Assembly: GCA_026705445.1 (NCBI GenBank)
Contig: JAPPAR010000013.1
Coordinates: 1 to 64,000, forward strand
Direction of reading: 5' to 3'
DNA from: Candidatus Dadabacteria bacterium
GTDB lineage: Bacteria > Desulfobacterota_D > UBA1144 > Nemesobacterales > Nemesobacteraceae
Length of the DNA: 64,000 nt
Part shown: positions 1-8,991 of the stretch, one piece after another
Layout: each line of letters starts with the position of its first letter
Position numbering within the stretch: the first letter of the stretch is position 1
Program-made: the position numbers and the translations under genes
The notes under the pieces: generated by a model
The model's input: only the letters and a program-made list of their open reading frames with translations
What the model was told of the DNA's origin: nothing
Database searches by the model: none

Positions 1-55
1 CATGGCTGCTGACCCTAAAAACCCTTCCATATCCCTATGCGGTGAGAAATGCGGG

Positions 56-802
56 TTAGTTGGAATTTCCCGTAATAACCGTAAGGCGACCATAGCTAGC
101 TACGGTGAAATCCGGATAGTCTTGGCGAATCTGCGAATGTACATCCTTGTTGTCTTCAACAAAATACACGAATTGGTCAGAGAGGTAAGGAACAACACAT
201 TTCATAGTGCTCATGATAGCCTCGGAATCATGAATACCATCATCGATAAAAATATCGATCCTGTCATCTCCCAGAATGTTTCTCAAATATTCGTGATTGT
301 TTTTATACTGATCAAAATAATACAGCTCCGGGTAGTTGTGTATAAAAGCACCTAAGCGCCTTAAGTTGCCGACATTTCCCCTGAAATATTCCAGATCAAT
401 ATCAAGACCTATCACCCGTCCATTTTTAAACAGGTCACACCAGATAGCAAGCCCTGTACCCCTTAAGATACCAAGTTCTATAAGGGTGACAGTGTGGGAA
501 AGACAGCCGGAAACAAAGGGGGCTAAATGCTCTGCATACTTCTTTCCGTAACCATGATACAACATACGATCCCCACCCTGCAGAAATCGCCGAAAGAGCT
601 TAGCCCTTTCATGTGAATCATGGTGGTCACTTATAACTTTACGTTGCAAACCTCGTATGTATCCCCCATATTTTGCCTCGGTTTCGATCAGCCATTCTAC
701 TTGCCCGGGTTGTCCAATGTTCTTTTTGGAAAAATATCTCCGCCTTTTTGCCCAAATCCTAGCAAAGTAAATTTTACGTTTAACAAAACTTTTAAGACCC
801 AA
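56..802 (-). CDS. class I SAM-dependent methyltransferase-like protein
   Basis: A 248-residue protein with a Rossmann-type methyltransferase core. The SAM-binding motif I region reads ELGILRGTG (about residues 110-118), followed by the acidic strand end VIGLDID and an IDDGIHD motif near residue 187, as in the Methyltransf_24/cephalosporin hydroxylase-like group. No membrane segment or signal peptide is visible, so it should be cytoplasmic. The basic N-terminus (KRKIYFARIWAKRRR) is typical of enzymes that methylate sugars or glycolipids, but the substrate cannot be read from the sequence. There is no ATG near the N-terminus. The start chosen is TTG at 802, with a G-rich ribosome-binding stretch just upstream. 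The next gene on the same strand also encodes a methyltransferase, which suggests a shared small-molecule or glycan modification role (inference). Confidence 0.72.
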   Translation of the reverse strand: MGLKSFVKRKIYFARIWAKRRRYFSKKNIGQPGQVEWLIETEAKYGGYIRGLQRKVISDHHDSHERAKLFRRFLQGGDRMLYHGYGKKYAEHLAPFVSGCLSHTVTLIELGILRGTGLAIWCDLFKNGRVIGLDIDLEYFRGNVGNLRRLGAFIHNYPELYYFDQYKNNHEYLRNILGDDRIDIFIDDGIHDSEAIMSTMKCVVPYLSDQFVYFVEDNKDVHSQIRQDYPDFTVASYGRLTVITGNSN

Positions 803-841
803 AAAATAGTTCCCCCCTTGAAGTTAAATAAAAACGCCAAT

Positions 842-855
842 CTTAGTCGACTAAG
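842..855. promoter_or_regulatory. 14-bp perfect palindrome between two methyltransferase genes
   Basis: CTTAGTCGACTAAG is its own reverse complement. It lies about 40 bases upstream of the TTG start of the first methyltransferase gene (minus strand), in the 200-base gap between the two methyltransferase genes. It could be a dimeric operator or a chance palindrome. No promoter hexamers could be tied to it. Confidence 0.25.
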
Positions 856-1002
856 TCAGGCAGGTACATCGGCGAGAAAACAGACCCTGTTGTTCCGAGA
901 GGTTACGGGCAGAAACCTCTTCTTTCTATTTGATTAATTCCCTTATAATTCATGTCGCAAAAATTACCTGACAAGGAAAAATACTTATGAGGAAGAATAA
1001 AA

Positions 1003-1761
1003 CTACTGATTGACGTAAAGCCTGCAACTCTTACTGACACGGTGTAGCCATACAAATCCGTATCCCTCGAAGAATTCGTCAACAGCTTTCTTGGATCCCG
1101 CCCAGCGCCCATAATCATCGATTATAAGCACACCTCCTTTTTGAAGACGAGGAAACAGAACTTCAAGCTCTACTTTCGTACTTTCATACCAATCCGTATC
1201 CAACCTCAAAATTGAGATTTTCTCAGGAAGATTGCTTTCTACTGTGAGAGTATCTTCAACCTTGCCACTGATTAATTTGAAGTTGTTTGTACCAACTTCC
1301 TTGCTAAAATTACTCGCGACTTTATCTTTTGTCACATAATTCCAGTCCGTTATTCCCTGCGGCTTCTGTTTAGCCAACCATTTATCTCTTACGAGCGAAG
1401 AGTTCTTTAACTCGGGGTTTTTTTCTATCAGGTAGTCGTCCTCGGTTGGTTCACTCATCCCGGCAAAAGTGTCATACCCCCATATTAACCTATCAAGATT
1501 AAACGCTTTCAGCATCAGACCACAAAGTATCAGGTTTCCCCCTCTCCATACCCCGCATTCAACTATGTCACCCTCTATGTTTTTTTTTGCTATCCATTCG
1601 ACCGACTGTATTAAGGCCCACTGACGACTCCTTGAAGTCATAGTGTATTTTGAGCACGTGGCCATAATATCAAGGTGTTCGTTCGTCGCTTCCGGTGTAA
1701 ATTCACTTTTTGGTGTACCGAAAAGATGTTCCTTGAGCATTTTTTTGACTTTCTTTAACAT
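1003..1761 (-). CDS. TylF/MycF-family O-methyltransferase
   Basis: A 252-residue SAM-dependent O-methyltransferase of the TylF/MycF (macrocin O-methyltransferase) family. Family hallmarks are visible: GDIVECGVWRGG (about residues 64-75, SAM-binding motif I), WGYDTFAGMSEP (about 94-105), the metal-site-like segment LRLDTDWYEST (about 185-195) and GGVLIIDDYG (about 208-217). Known members methylate sugar hydroxyls on macrolides or surface glycans; the substrate here is unknown. It starts with ATG at 1761, only 11 bases after the stop of the HARE-HTH nuclease gene on the same strand, so the two may be co-transcribed. No other antibiotic or glycan genes are visible in the window, so the pathway cannot be assigned. 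Confidence 0.85.
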   Translation of the reverse strand: MLKKVKKMLKEHLFGTPKSEFTPEATNEHLDIMATCSKYTMTSRSRQWALIQSVEWIAKKNIEGDIVECGVWRGGNLILCGLMLKAFNLDRLIWGYDTFAGMSEPTEDDYLIEKNPELKNSSLVRDKWLAKQKPQGITDWNYVTKDKVASNFSKEVGTNNFKLISGKVEDTLTVESNLPEKISILRLDTDWYESTKVELEVLFPRLQKGGVLIIDDYGRWAGSKKAVDEFFEGYGFVWLHRVSKSCRLYVNQ

Positions 1762-1772
1762 ACTTTATGTGA

Positions 1773-2822
1773 TCACCCTCCATGCTCATGCACAGAAAAA
1801 TTTCCATCTTCAAGTTCAATAAGATCGTGCGACCTACGCCGGACCCATATTCCATTTTCCACCAGAAGAACGACCAACTGATCGCCGTTCATTAATGCCA
1901 CGGGCGTGGCGTCTTTTCTGTCCGCATCTTCTCGCGCCCCTTTGGCGAAATCACTGGTCGTAATAATGAGCCCCTGTTCATGGACCGCAAGGCTTCCTCT
2001 GACCTCCCGAACTACATGCACCGGAACATTGTTTTTCCACCTCTTTACCTGAACTGCCATTCGTGTACGAATAACTCCACCCACAAGCAGCGTCCCACGA
2101 ACATCAATGCCACCGTCCCCAGTCTTGTTTGTAACCTCGATCTCCTCAAAACCCATTTCCCCAAGTAGTCTTGCGACCAGTTTCTCAAACGCCTCCCATT
2201 CCATTTTAAGGAGCTTTTCATGCAGTTCCTTCCGTACCTTCTTATTATGCCTTTCTATTTTAAGAGGAAGACTCGTGGACATCCATTTTGAAAGTCCAAC
2301 CAGCCCACTTCCGTGTTGTGTGAACCGAGGCTGCTCACCTCTACGCCTAGACCGCTTTATTGAAGTCAATATCTGCGCATTCATGGATAACTCGGGAGTT
2401 TTTCCCTTGCTCGACAGCCAACCCATTTCAACGGCCTTATCGGTTATTTCCCGGTAATGCATCGGCTGGCGGTCGGCGAAGCGCTCAAGAACCATCTGCG
2501 CAGAGTCCATAAAGGAAAAAGAAGTTTCTCTTTGTGTCTCTGCAACCTGGTCACCAGCAGTCTCAGTTATGGTTTCTGGCCTAGTTTCGCTTGAATAATC
2601 CGCTTTCCTCAGTCCGAAGGTTGCAGGCGCATGGAGAACAAACGGGGATGTATCTCCATTTTTCTTGATATGCGAATAAATTGTAGCACCTACTGTTGCC
2701 TCCGGGGTTTTCCCCGAGATCTTCCAGAGTTTTCTTGAGAGGATGCGCTTCGTTATCTCTTTCACATGGAGCGGCGTGCTCGAGTTTTCCAGTACAGCTA
2801 TGATTGCTTCACGTATGCTCAT
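1773..2822 (-). CDS. HARE-HTH domain restriction endonuclease (Mrr-type)
   Basis: A 349-residue protein with two winged-helix-like HARE-HTH repeats (about residues 1-70 and 103-175) followed by an Mrr_cat nuclease domain (about 205-345). The first repeat begins with SIREAIIAVLEN and has the typical KTPEATVGATIYS segment; the second has KTPELSMNAQI. The nuclease core is visible as WEAFEKLVARLL, then TGDGGIDVRG and AVQVKRWKN, the D...QxK catalytic signature of Mrr-like enzymes. Such proteins cleave DNA, often in a modification-dependent manner, and act in defence. The start is ATG at 2822. Neighbours are a small unknown gene upstream and a TylF methyltransferase downstream on the same strand. 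Confidence 0.85.
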   Translation of the reverse strand: MSIREAIIAVLENSSTPLHVKEITKRILSRKLWKISGKTPEATVGATIYSHIKKNGDTSPFVLHAPATFGLRKADYSSETRPETITETAGDQVAETQRETSFSFMDSAQMVLERFADRQPMHYREITDKAVEMGWLSSKGKTPELSMNAQILTSIKRSRRRGEQPRFTQHGSGLVGLSKWMSTSLPLKIERHNKKVRKELHEKLLKMEWEAFEKLVARLLGEMGFEEIEVTNKTGDGGIDVRGTLLVGGVIRTRMAVQVKRWKNNVPVHVVREVRGSLAVHEQGLIITTSDFAKGAREDADRKDATPVALMNGDQLVVLLVENGIWVRRRSHDLIELEDGNFSVHEHGG

Positions 2823-2925
2823 CGTCTTGGATCATCTTTCACAATGCACCCGTTACCAGTGACCACGTTAAACACAACCCCTTTTAAGCCAGACATTAAT
2901 CCTTGCACCCTTGCCTGCCCGCCCC

Positions 2926-3231
2926 TCAGTTGCTATCCAGCAGTATGTCTCTATTGTCCAAACGCCACTTGGCCGCTTCAACAACGCCTTTGGAAAAGAA
3001 ATGTGAATATTTTACTGTCAAGGCTTCAAAACTATATTCAAGCTTTCCGCAGTCACGGAGAATTTTGAATCCTTTTTGGAGTTCTGAACTGCAAACCAGC
3101 TTAGATAATGCCTTTATGTAACCTTCCCGTTCAATCATCTGCCGGGTCCGCACAGCAAAAGACCCGATGCATTTTTCATAAACCTCTATTGTCTCATCAA
3201 CTTCCCGAAGAAATTGTTTCTGTGATAACAT
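2926..3231 (-). CDS. hypothetical protein (101 aa)
   Basis: A 101-residue, probably all-alpha cytoplasmic protein with no recognised domain. Features seen: an N-terminal helix (REVDETIEVYEKCIGSF), a central basic/amphipathic helix and a C-terminal segment FSKGVVEAAKWRLDN. It starts with ATG at 3231. It lies 103 bases upstream of the HARE-HTH nuclease gene on the same strand and divergent from the RecD-like helicase gene, with a 149-base shared upstream region. Position suggests an accessory factor of the nuclease, but nothing in the sequence proves it. It is kept as a gene because it fills its interval cleanly and its amino-acid composition looks protein-like. Confidence 0.5.
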   Translation of the reverse strand: MLSQKQFLREVDETIEVYEKCIGSFAVRTRQMIEREGYIKALSKLVCSSELQKGFKILRDCGKLEYSFEALTVKYSHFFSKGVVEAAKWRLDNRDILLDSN

Positions 3232-3380
3232 CGCACTGCAAAGTTTACCTTATTCGGCAGTGATGAGTGAATATCAGCGGACATGTGATTGCATGTCAGC
3301 CTAGCAATCAGTATCATTCTTGCCAGTTTGCCTCCGGACATACGTGGAAAAAGACACTCTGTAGACAATCCTAAAAACTG

Positions 3381-6300
3381 ATGGGCCATCCATTAAAACA
3401 CATATCCATCCGGGTTCCTTGGCATGATTCCGGGTGGGACGGTAGTGTCTGCTCCGCGCCAAAACTAAACGGTTCCTGTCTCAAACTGAAGCAAATCGCT
3501 GAAAAACGAAACGACGATGCAGAAGAATCAATAGCAGGAAAAAGCATAAATGATATGCCGGAGAAAGACTGGCCACCGTGCATCGCCGAGCGTGCGGGAT
3601 TTATGGCGCCATTTGAATATGCTTCCTCTCGCAACCATCCTTACAACTCCGGCCCCGAAAGCAGCCACGGGCACTTCAGGCCGACTCAGTTGCGTCATCC
3701 GCCCTACTCAGCAGCGACCGTTCCCTTCAAGTGGATGCTTGCCGAGGAAATGGAGTCTATCGGAAAAATCTACGAAATTGATGTCCGAGAAGACCGCGAA
3801 CCCGATTTAGGCTTTAAGACTCCGTGGGTTCAGAATCACCTGAACCAGACTGCCCTGCTTGACTGTTTCGCCGACCATGTAAAACCCGAACGCTCACTCT
3901 GCTTTTTCTACGCCAAGCAGGTGCCTTTTCTGGAAAGTCAGGCAAATGGACGCATTCTGATCGGTCTCGGGCGAGTGCTGCACGTAGGCGACGTGCGGGA
4001 GTATGACTACTCTACCAAGAAACTTCAAGGTAAATTACGCTCGGTTATATGGGAACGCATGGTGCAGCACTCGATCCGCCCGGACTTTAAAGACGGGTTT
4101 TTGCTTCCATACCACGCGGCCATAAAAAAAGCGGCTGAAGACCCGGAATTTGATCCTGCCGAAATAGTCGCTCTCTCGCCCGCCGACCGGATTTCCGAGT
4201 TCTCATACGCCTCAGAGATTGTAAGCCATGACGGCGCCATAGCTTCACTTCTTTCATGTACCGAGTCGCTCAGGAAGGCGAAAGACGTTTTGCCGGGACC
4301 GTGGGAGCAGTGCCTGCGGTGGATTGACGCGAGGCTCGGGGAACTATGGAAAGCAAGAGGCCCCTGTCCAGGCCTCGGTTCTGCACTGACCGCGTTCGGA
4401 CTGGAGCTTGGCACTTTTGTTGCCCGTGCCGTAGCGGAAAAAGCGGGTGACAACGCCGACCCCTGGCCGTTGATTGAAAAGACATTCGCCGAACCCGAAA
4501 AACATCTGCCGAAAAAACTGGCGAAAAACATCGGAGAAACTCTGCAGAAAAAATGGTTTCGCCTGCCTGACGAACGCCGCGCCCTGCTCAAACTCGTAAG
4601 CCGCTTCGAGATCAGTTCGGAGCAGGCTACGAGGCTCTATGTTCAGGAAGAGCGCTCCAAATCCGGGATAGATGTTTCGGACGCGACGATCCTTGCTAAC
4701 CCCTACCTGCTCTACGAACTGACGCGCCTGACCCCTGAACCCGTAAGCGTCTACACGGTCGACCGGGGTATCTTTCCTGATGACGTAGTACGCAAGGAAC
4801 ACCCGCTCCCGAAACCGTCGGCCCTGGATGCCGGAACGGATGCCCGTCGCGTGCGCGCTTTCGCGATCAAGGTTCTTGAAGACGCGGCCGCCACGGGCAG
4901 CACGCTGTTACCAAGGGATCAGATCGTTCTCGGTATCCGCGGACTCGCTCTCCAGCCATCTTGCGATGTGGACGCCGACCTCATGAATGTCGCCAAAGAT
5001 GATTTCGGAGACGCGATAAGCGAATTCACCATGGCTGACGGAGCTCCCGCTCTCCAGCTGGGCAGGCTGACTGAGGTAGGAAGAACCATCAGAACGGCTA
5101 TAGAAAAGCGCATCAAGGGTAAACGCCTCACCGTAACAGCAGATTGGAGAAAGATGCTCGATGAAGCCCTCGAAAACCAGTCGGACGCAGGCACCGGCGA
5201 ACCTGATGAGCCGGAAGAACTTGCCCGGAAAGAGAAGACGAAAGCACTTGAAGAACTTGCTCAATCCCGTTTTTCCGTGCTGATCGGCCCCGCGGGGACC
5301 GGCAAGACCACATTGCTTTCAGTCCTCTGCTCCCATCGGGAAATAAAAAACGGCGGCGTCCTTCTTCTCGCTCCTACGGGAAAAGCGCGAGTGCGGATGG
5401 AGCAGTTTACTAAAGTTCTTGATCTTAAGGGATACACAATCGCCCAGTTCCTGAGTCCACACCGCTACGACAGCGCGACCGGTCGCTATCGTCTTTCGGA
5501 TAAACCAACCGATGTCGGCGCGCACACGGTAATTATTGACGAAGCATCCATGCTTACCGAAGAAATGCTCGCCGCGCTCATCCAGGCACTGAAGGGCGTT
5601 CATCGGCTCATCCTGATCGGCGACCCTCGCCAGCTCCCGCCTATCGGAGCAGGTCGCCCGTTTGTTGACATCGTCAAGCATCTCGCGCCGGAAAACGTCT
5701 CCAGAGAGTTCCCCCGCACAGGCCCCGGTTACGCAGAATTGATCATTCGCCGCCGCCAAACAAGCGAAGAGCGCGAGGATACGCAGTTTGCCGAGTGGTT
5801 CAGCGGTTCACCGATTGCGGCAGGTGAGGATGATGTTTTTGACAAAGTGACAGGAAACGTCCAGAACCCCTATATCAGGTTCGTTCAGTGGGAAACGGCG
5901 GACGATATGCGCTCACGGTTAATCGACATACTGGTAAGTGAACTTAAACTCCCTGGCGGCTCTCAGGCACTGAAAGGAGCCGATGACATCGCAGGCTTTG
6001 ACGCCACCCTTGGAGGCAAGGACTGGAACGGCATGCGATTCTTTAATCCCCGAAGAAACAATAACCCCGGCGCTGCGGAGACTGCGGAGAGCTGGCAGAT
6101 ACTCTCGCCGGTACGATCGGCGACCCACGGTGTGCCCGATCTGAACCGCTTCATTCACAAGCAGTTTCGTCATGCCATGATCAATGAATCACGCAAAAAA
6201 GGATGGCAACGGAAGTACCCTGAGCCCAAGGGGGAGGAGGAAATAGTTTACGGAGACAAGGTAATAAACCTTGTGAATACTGACCCTGGGCTCCCGTGGA

Positions 6301-7148
6301 ACAAACATCGCGGGATTTACCCGAGAAAGGATGATCCTTATATAGCCAACGGCGAAATCGGCATGGTTGTCGGTTTCTTCAGAAAAAAGGGAGCTCCTGA
6401 TTTCCGCTGGAAACTGGAAGTGGAATTTTCTTCGCAGCCCGGATTCAAATATGATTTCACCAGTCGCGACTTTGACGAAGAAGGGAATCCGGTACTTGAG
6501 CTTGCCTACGCGCTGACTGTACACAAATCCCAGGGAAGCGAATTCGGCACCGTCATTCTCGTGTTGCCGAACCCCTGTCGCCTGCTTTCACGCGAGCTGC
6601 TCTATACAGCGCTTACGCGCCAGAAGGAACGGATTATCATCCTTCACCAAGGCCAGAGATCAGAATTGCGAAAGTATTCCTCGGATGACCGGTCCGAAAC
6701 AGCGCAACGCCTTACCAATCTTTTTGTCTCTCCATCGCCGGTCGAGATTGACGGTCGTTTCTTTGAAAATCACCTTATTCACCGCACCACCCGGGGGGAA
6801 ATGGTACGTTCCAAGTCCGAGGTGATTATCGCCGATCATCTTGCCAACAAAGGCATTGAATATGCCTATGAACAGCCCCTTACAATAGACGGGATCACCA
6901 AATACCCGGATTTCACCATTGAGGACATGGAATCAGGCTTGACATTTTACTGGGAACACTGCGGAATGCTGCATGTGCCAAGGTACCGTCTCAGATGGGA
7001 AGAAAAACTCAAATGGTACCGAAACCACGGCATTTTACCGCAGGAAGAGGGGGGCGGTCCGAATGGCACGCTGATCATTACCGACGAAGAAGATGGAAGC
7101 ATTGACTCGGCGAAAATTGCTGCCATTGTCATGGATATGCTCTATTAG
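3381..7148 (+). CDS. RecD-like SF1 DNA helicase with C-terminal nuclease-like domain
   Basis: A 1255-residue helicase. The N-terminus carries ISIRVPWHDSGWDG (about residues 9-22). A long helical region follows, then a SF1B helicase core: Walker A GPAGTGKTTL at about 634-643, Walker B VIIDEAS at about 717-723, the Q/R-rich motif IGDPRQLPP, and late motifs TVHKSQGSEF (about 1046) and LLYTALTRQKER (about 1075). The last 130 residues contain SKSEVIIADHL, YPDF and WEHCG, a PD-(D/E)XK-like arrangement of E, PDF and WEH. It is much larger than RecD itself and no RecB/RecC partner is present, so a defence role beside the downstream SNF2 and methylase genes is more likely than RecBCD recombination (inference). 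ATG 3381 keeps the N-terminal motif. Codon use (ATC, CGC) differs from the core genes to the right. Confidence 0.85.
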   Translation: MGHPLKHISIRVPWHDSGWDGSVCSAPKLNGSCLKLKQIAEKRNDDAEESIAGKSINDMPEKDWPPCIAERAGFMAPFEYASSRNHPYNSGPESSHGHFRPTQLRHPPYSAATVPFKWMLAEEMESIGKIYEIDVREDREPDLGFKTPWVQNHLNQTALLDCFADHVKPERSLCFFYAKQVPFLESQANGRILIGLGRVLHVGDVREYDYSTKKLQGKLRSVIWERMVQHSIRPDFKDGFLLPYHAAIKKAAEDPEFDPAEIVALSPADRISEFSYASEIVSHDGAIASLLSCTESLRKAKDVLPGPWEQCLRWIDARLGELWKARGPCPGLGSALTAFGLELGTFVARAVAEKAGDNADPWPLIEKTFAEPEKHLPKKLAKNIGETLQKKWFRLPDERRALLKLVSRFEISSEQATRLYVQEERSKSGIDVSDATILANPYLLYELTRLTPEPVSVYTVDRGIFPDDVVRKEHPLPKPSALDAGTDARRVRAFAIKVLEDAAATGSTLLPRDQIVLGIRGLALQPSCDVDADLMNVAKDDFGDAISEFTMADGAPALQLGRLTEVGRTIRTAIEKRIKGKRLTVTADWRKMLDEALENQSDAGTGEPDEPEELARKEKTKALEELAQSRFSVLIGPAGTGKTTLLSVLCSHREIKNGGVLLLAPTGKARVRMEQFTKVLDLKGYTIAQFLSPHRYDSATGRYRLSDKPTDVGAHTVIIDEASMLTEEMLAALIQALKGVHRLILIGDPRQLPPIGAGRPFVDIVKHLAPENVSREFPRTGPGYAELIIRRRQTSEEREDTQFAEWFSGSPIAAGEDDVFDKVTGNVQNPYIRFVQWETADDMRSRLIDILVSELKLPGGSQALKGADDIAGFDATLGGKDWNGMRFFNPRRNNNPGAAETAESWQILSPVRSATHGVPDLNRFIHKQFRHAMINESRKKGWQRKYPEPKGEEEIVYGDKVINLVNTDPGLPWNKHRGIYPRKDDPYIANGEIGMVVGFFRKKGAPDFRWKLEVEFSSQPGFKYDFTSRDFDEEGNPVLELAYALTVHKSQGSEFGTVILVLPNPCRLLSRELLYTALTRQKERIIILHQGQRSELRKYSSDDRSETAQRLTNLFVSPSPVEIDGRFFENHLIHRTTRGEMVRSKSEVIIADHLANKGIEYAYEQPLTIDGITKYPDFTIEDMESGLTFYWEHCGMLHVPRYRLRWEEKLKWYRNHGILPQEEGGGPNGTLIITDEEDGSIDSAKIAAIVMDMLY

Positions 7149-7261
7149 CCCCCTGAACGAAAAAGATGCATCTTCAGTACGTTTTTACTCTGCGTTATCA
7201 GGTCTGGAATCCAGCATAGGAGGAAAGCTCAGACTTTTAAACTGCGAACGGTTACATTTTG

Positions 7262-7267
7262 TATAAT
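7262..7267 (+). promoter_or_regulatory. possible -10 box before the PLD-SNF2 gene
   Basis: A perfect TATAAT lies about 45 bases upstream of the ATG at 7313, in the 164-base gap after the RecD-like gene. No good -35 hexamer stands 16-18 bases upstream, so this is a weak call. If real, the helicase and methylase genes could be transcribed independently of the RecD-like gene. Confidence 0.3.
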
Positions 7268-7312
7268 CCAACTGAGGATTTATGTGAAAGCAGCTACCTT
7301 TAAGACCGCCTG

Positions 7313-8962
7313 ATGCCACGTATCTTCGACAATATTAAGCAAAATCTCCACCCGGCGCTGGCCGAAACCATGGAAGTTTCCGACCGCGCAGACTTCTGCG
7401 TAGGGTACTTCAACCTGCGTGGCTGGCGAACGATTGATCAGCACGTCGAAAAATGGAAGGGGGGAGAAGGTAACTGCTGCCGTCTCCTGGTCGGAATGCA
7501 GCGCCTCCCCCAGGAAGAACTGCACATCGCAAAAAGCCTCTCGGCAGAAGAAGGACAAATGGACAACCAGACCGCATCCCGGCTTAAAACGAAGCTTGCG
7601 GAGGAATTCAGGGAACAGCTTACTATAGGCGCTCCGAGCAACCAGGACGAGGCGGGGCTCAGAAGACTGGCCAGACAGATAAAAGAGAAAAAGGTGATCG
7701 TCAAGCTGTTCCTCCAGTACCCTCTTCACGCCAAGCTCTATCTGCTGTTCCGCCCGGACCCCGTAAACCCGGCGGTCGGCTATCTCGGTAGCAGCAACCT
7801 TACCCTGCCGGGTCTCTGCAACCAGGGCGAGCTGAATGTCGACGTCATGGACCACGATGCCTGCCAGAAGCTCGCCAAGTGGTTCGAAGACCGCTGGAAT
7901 GACCGGTGGTGCGTGGATATTTCGGAGGAGCTTGTCAAAGTCATCAACGAGAGCTGGGCGAGGGAAGAATTGATTCCGCCGTTTCACATCTACGTGAAAA
8001 TCGCCTACCACCTCTCGCAGGAGGCGAGAACCGGCCTGAGCGAATTTCGCATTCCCAGAGATTTCGGCGGCAGACTCCTTGATTTCCAGACGGCGGCCGT
8101 GAAGATCGCGGCGCATCATCTGAACCGCCGCGGCGGGGTCATTATCGGCGATGTCGTGGGGCTCGGAAAGACGCTCATGGCAACTGCCCTTGCCCGCATT
8201 TTCGAGGATGATTACGGACTTGAGACGCTGATCATCTGCCCGAAGAATCTGGTCCCGATGTGGGAAAGTTACCGGGAGGAATACCGGATGCGCGCCCGCG
8301 TTCTTTCAATCAGCCGCGTGATCAGGGAACTGCCCGACACACGTCGCTACAGGCTCCTCATTATAGACGAAAGTCACAACCTCAGGAACCGCGAAGGCAA
8401 AACGTACAGGGTTCTGCATGAATATATAAGGAAAAACGACAGCAAGTGCATCCTGCTCTCGGCGACTCCTTACAATAAAACATACTTGGACCTCTCAAGC
8501 CAGCTCCGCCTGTTCGTACCGGAAGATGAAGAGCTGGGCATCCGGCCCGAGAGACTGCTGCAGGAAATAGGAGAGACCGAGTTCCTTCGCCGACACCAGG
8601 CACCCGTCCGCTCTCTGGCGGCATTCGACAAATCGGAATACGCCGACGACTGGCGGGAACTCATGCGTCTCTACCTGGTGCGCCGAACCCGAAGCTTTGT
8701 TCGGGACAACTACGCGATGACCGACCCTGAAGACGGGCGGAAGTACCTCACGTTCGCAGACGGCACCCGCTCCTACTTTCCGACACGCGCTCCAAAGACA
8801 GTACACTTTGACACAGACGAGCAGTATTCCCGGCTTTTCGCCGACGACACTGTGGACACGATAAACGGACTGGAGCTGCCGCGCTACGGATTGGGTAATT
8901 TTATAAATAATGTAATACCCCCCCCCGTAGCGGTCCGGGGCCGGATGAGTCGAGAGTTCTAG
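7313..8962 (+). CDS. PLD-SNF2 helicase, N-terminal part (frame-broken gene)
   Basis: The first 549 codons of a SNF2-family helicase. The N-terminal third is phospholipase-D-like: HAKLYLL (about residue 139) and GSSNLTLPG (about 158) match the HxK...GSxN PLD signature. The SF2 helicase core begins near residue 250, with Walker A GDVVGLGKTLM (about 280) and the DEAH-equivalent IIDESHN (about 350), then motif III LLSATPYN. The reading frame runs into nine consecutive C (8918-8926) and ends 12 codons later at a stop. One extra C would fuse it to the second half (to 10689), giving one protein of about 1125 residues. It starts with ATG 7313; the family-like start MPRIFDNIKQNL supports this, although no clear ribosome-binding site is present. 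Role by family: ATP-driven DNA translocation in restriction-type defence. Confidence 0.8.
   Translation: MPRIFDNIKQNLHPALAETMEVSDRADFCVGYFNLRGWRTIDQHVEKWKGGEGNCCRLLVGMQRLPQEELHIAKSLSAEEGQMDNQTASRLKTKLAEEFREQLTIGAPSNQDEAGLRRLARQIKEKKVIVKLFLQYPLHAKLYLLFRPDPVNPAVGYLGSSNLTLPGLCNQGELNVDVMDHDACQKLAKWFEDRWNDRWCVDISEELVKVINESWAREELIPPFHIYVKIAYHLSQEARTGLSEFRIPRDFGGRLLDFQTAAVKIAAHHLNRRGGVIIGDVVGLGKTLMATALARIFEDDYGLETLIICPKNLVPMWESYREEYRMRARVLSISRVIRELPDTRRYRLLIIDESHNLRNREGKTYRVLHEYIRKNDSKCILLSATPYNKTYLDLSSQLRLFVPEDEELGIRPERLLQEIGETEFLRRHQAPVRSLAAFDKSEYADDWRELMRLYLVRRTRSFVRDNYAMTDPEDGRKYLTFADGTRSYFPTRAPKTVHFDTDEQYSRLFADDTVDTINGLELPRYGLGNFINNVIPPPVAVRGRMSREF
8918..8926 (+). repeat. homopolymer tract of nine C at the frame break of the SNF2 gene
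   Basis: Nine consecutive C interrupt the helicase gene. Upstream codons are in the frame of 7313. The downstream conserved helicase sequence is in the frame one base earlier. A tract of ten C joins the two halves without a stop (VIPPPRSGPGPDE across the join). The tract is therefore either a slipped-strand phase switch now in the OFF state, a recent inactivating deletion, or a homopolymer sequencing error. Confidence 0.8.
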
Positions 8963-8991
8963 ATGACCTCTCGCGCGCAGGAAAGCGCCTC

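Noticed and set aside
1-3. ATG on the minus strand at the left edge, possible start of a gene running out of the window
   Set aside because: Only three bases are present, so nothing can be said about the gene.
7280-8119. 279-codon minus-strand frame opposite the SNF2 gene
   Set aside because: The plus strand carries clear PLD and helicase motifs in this interval.
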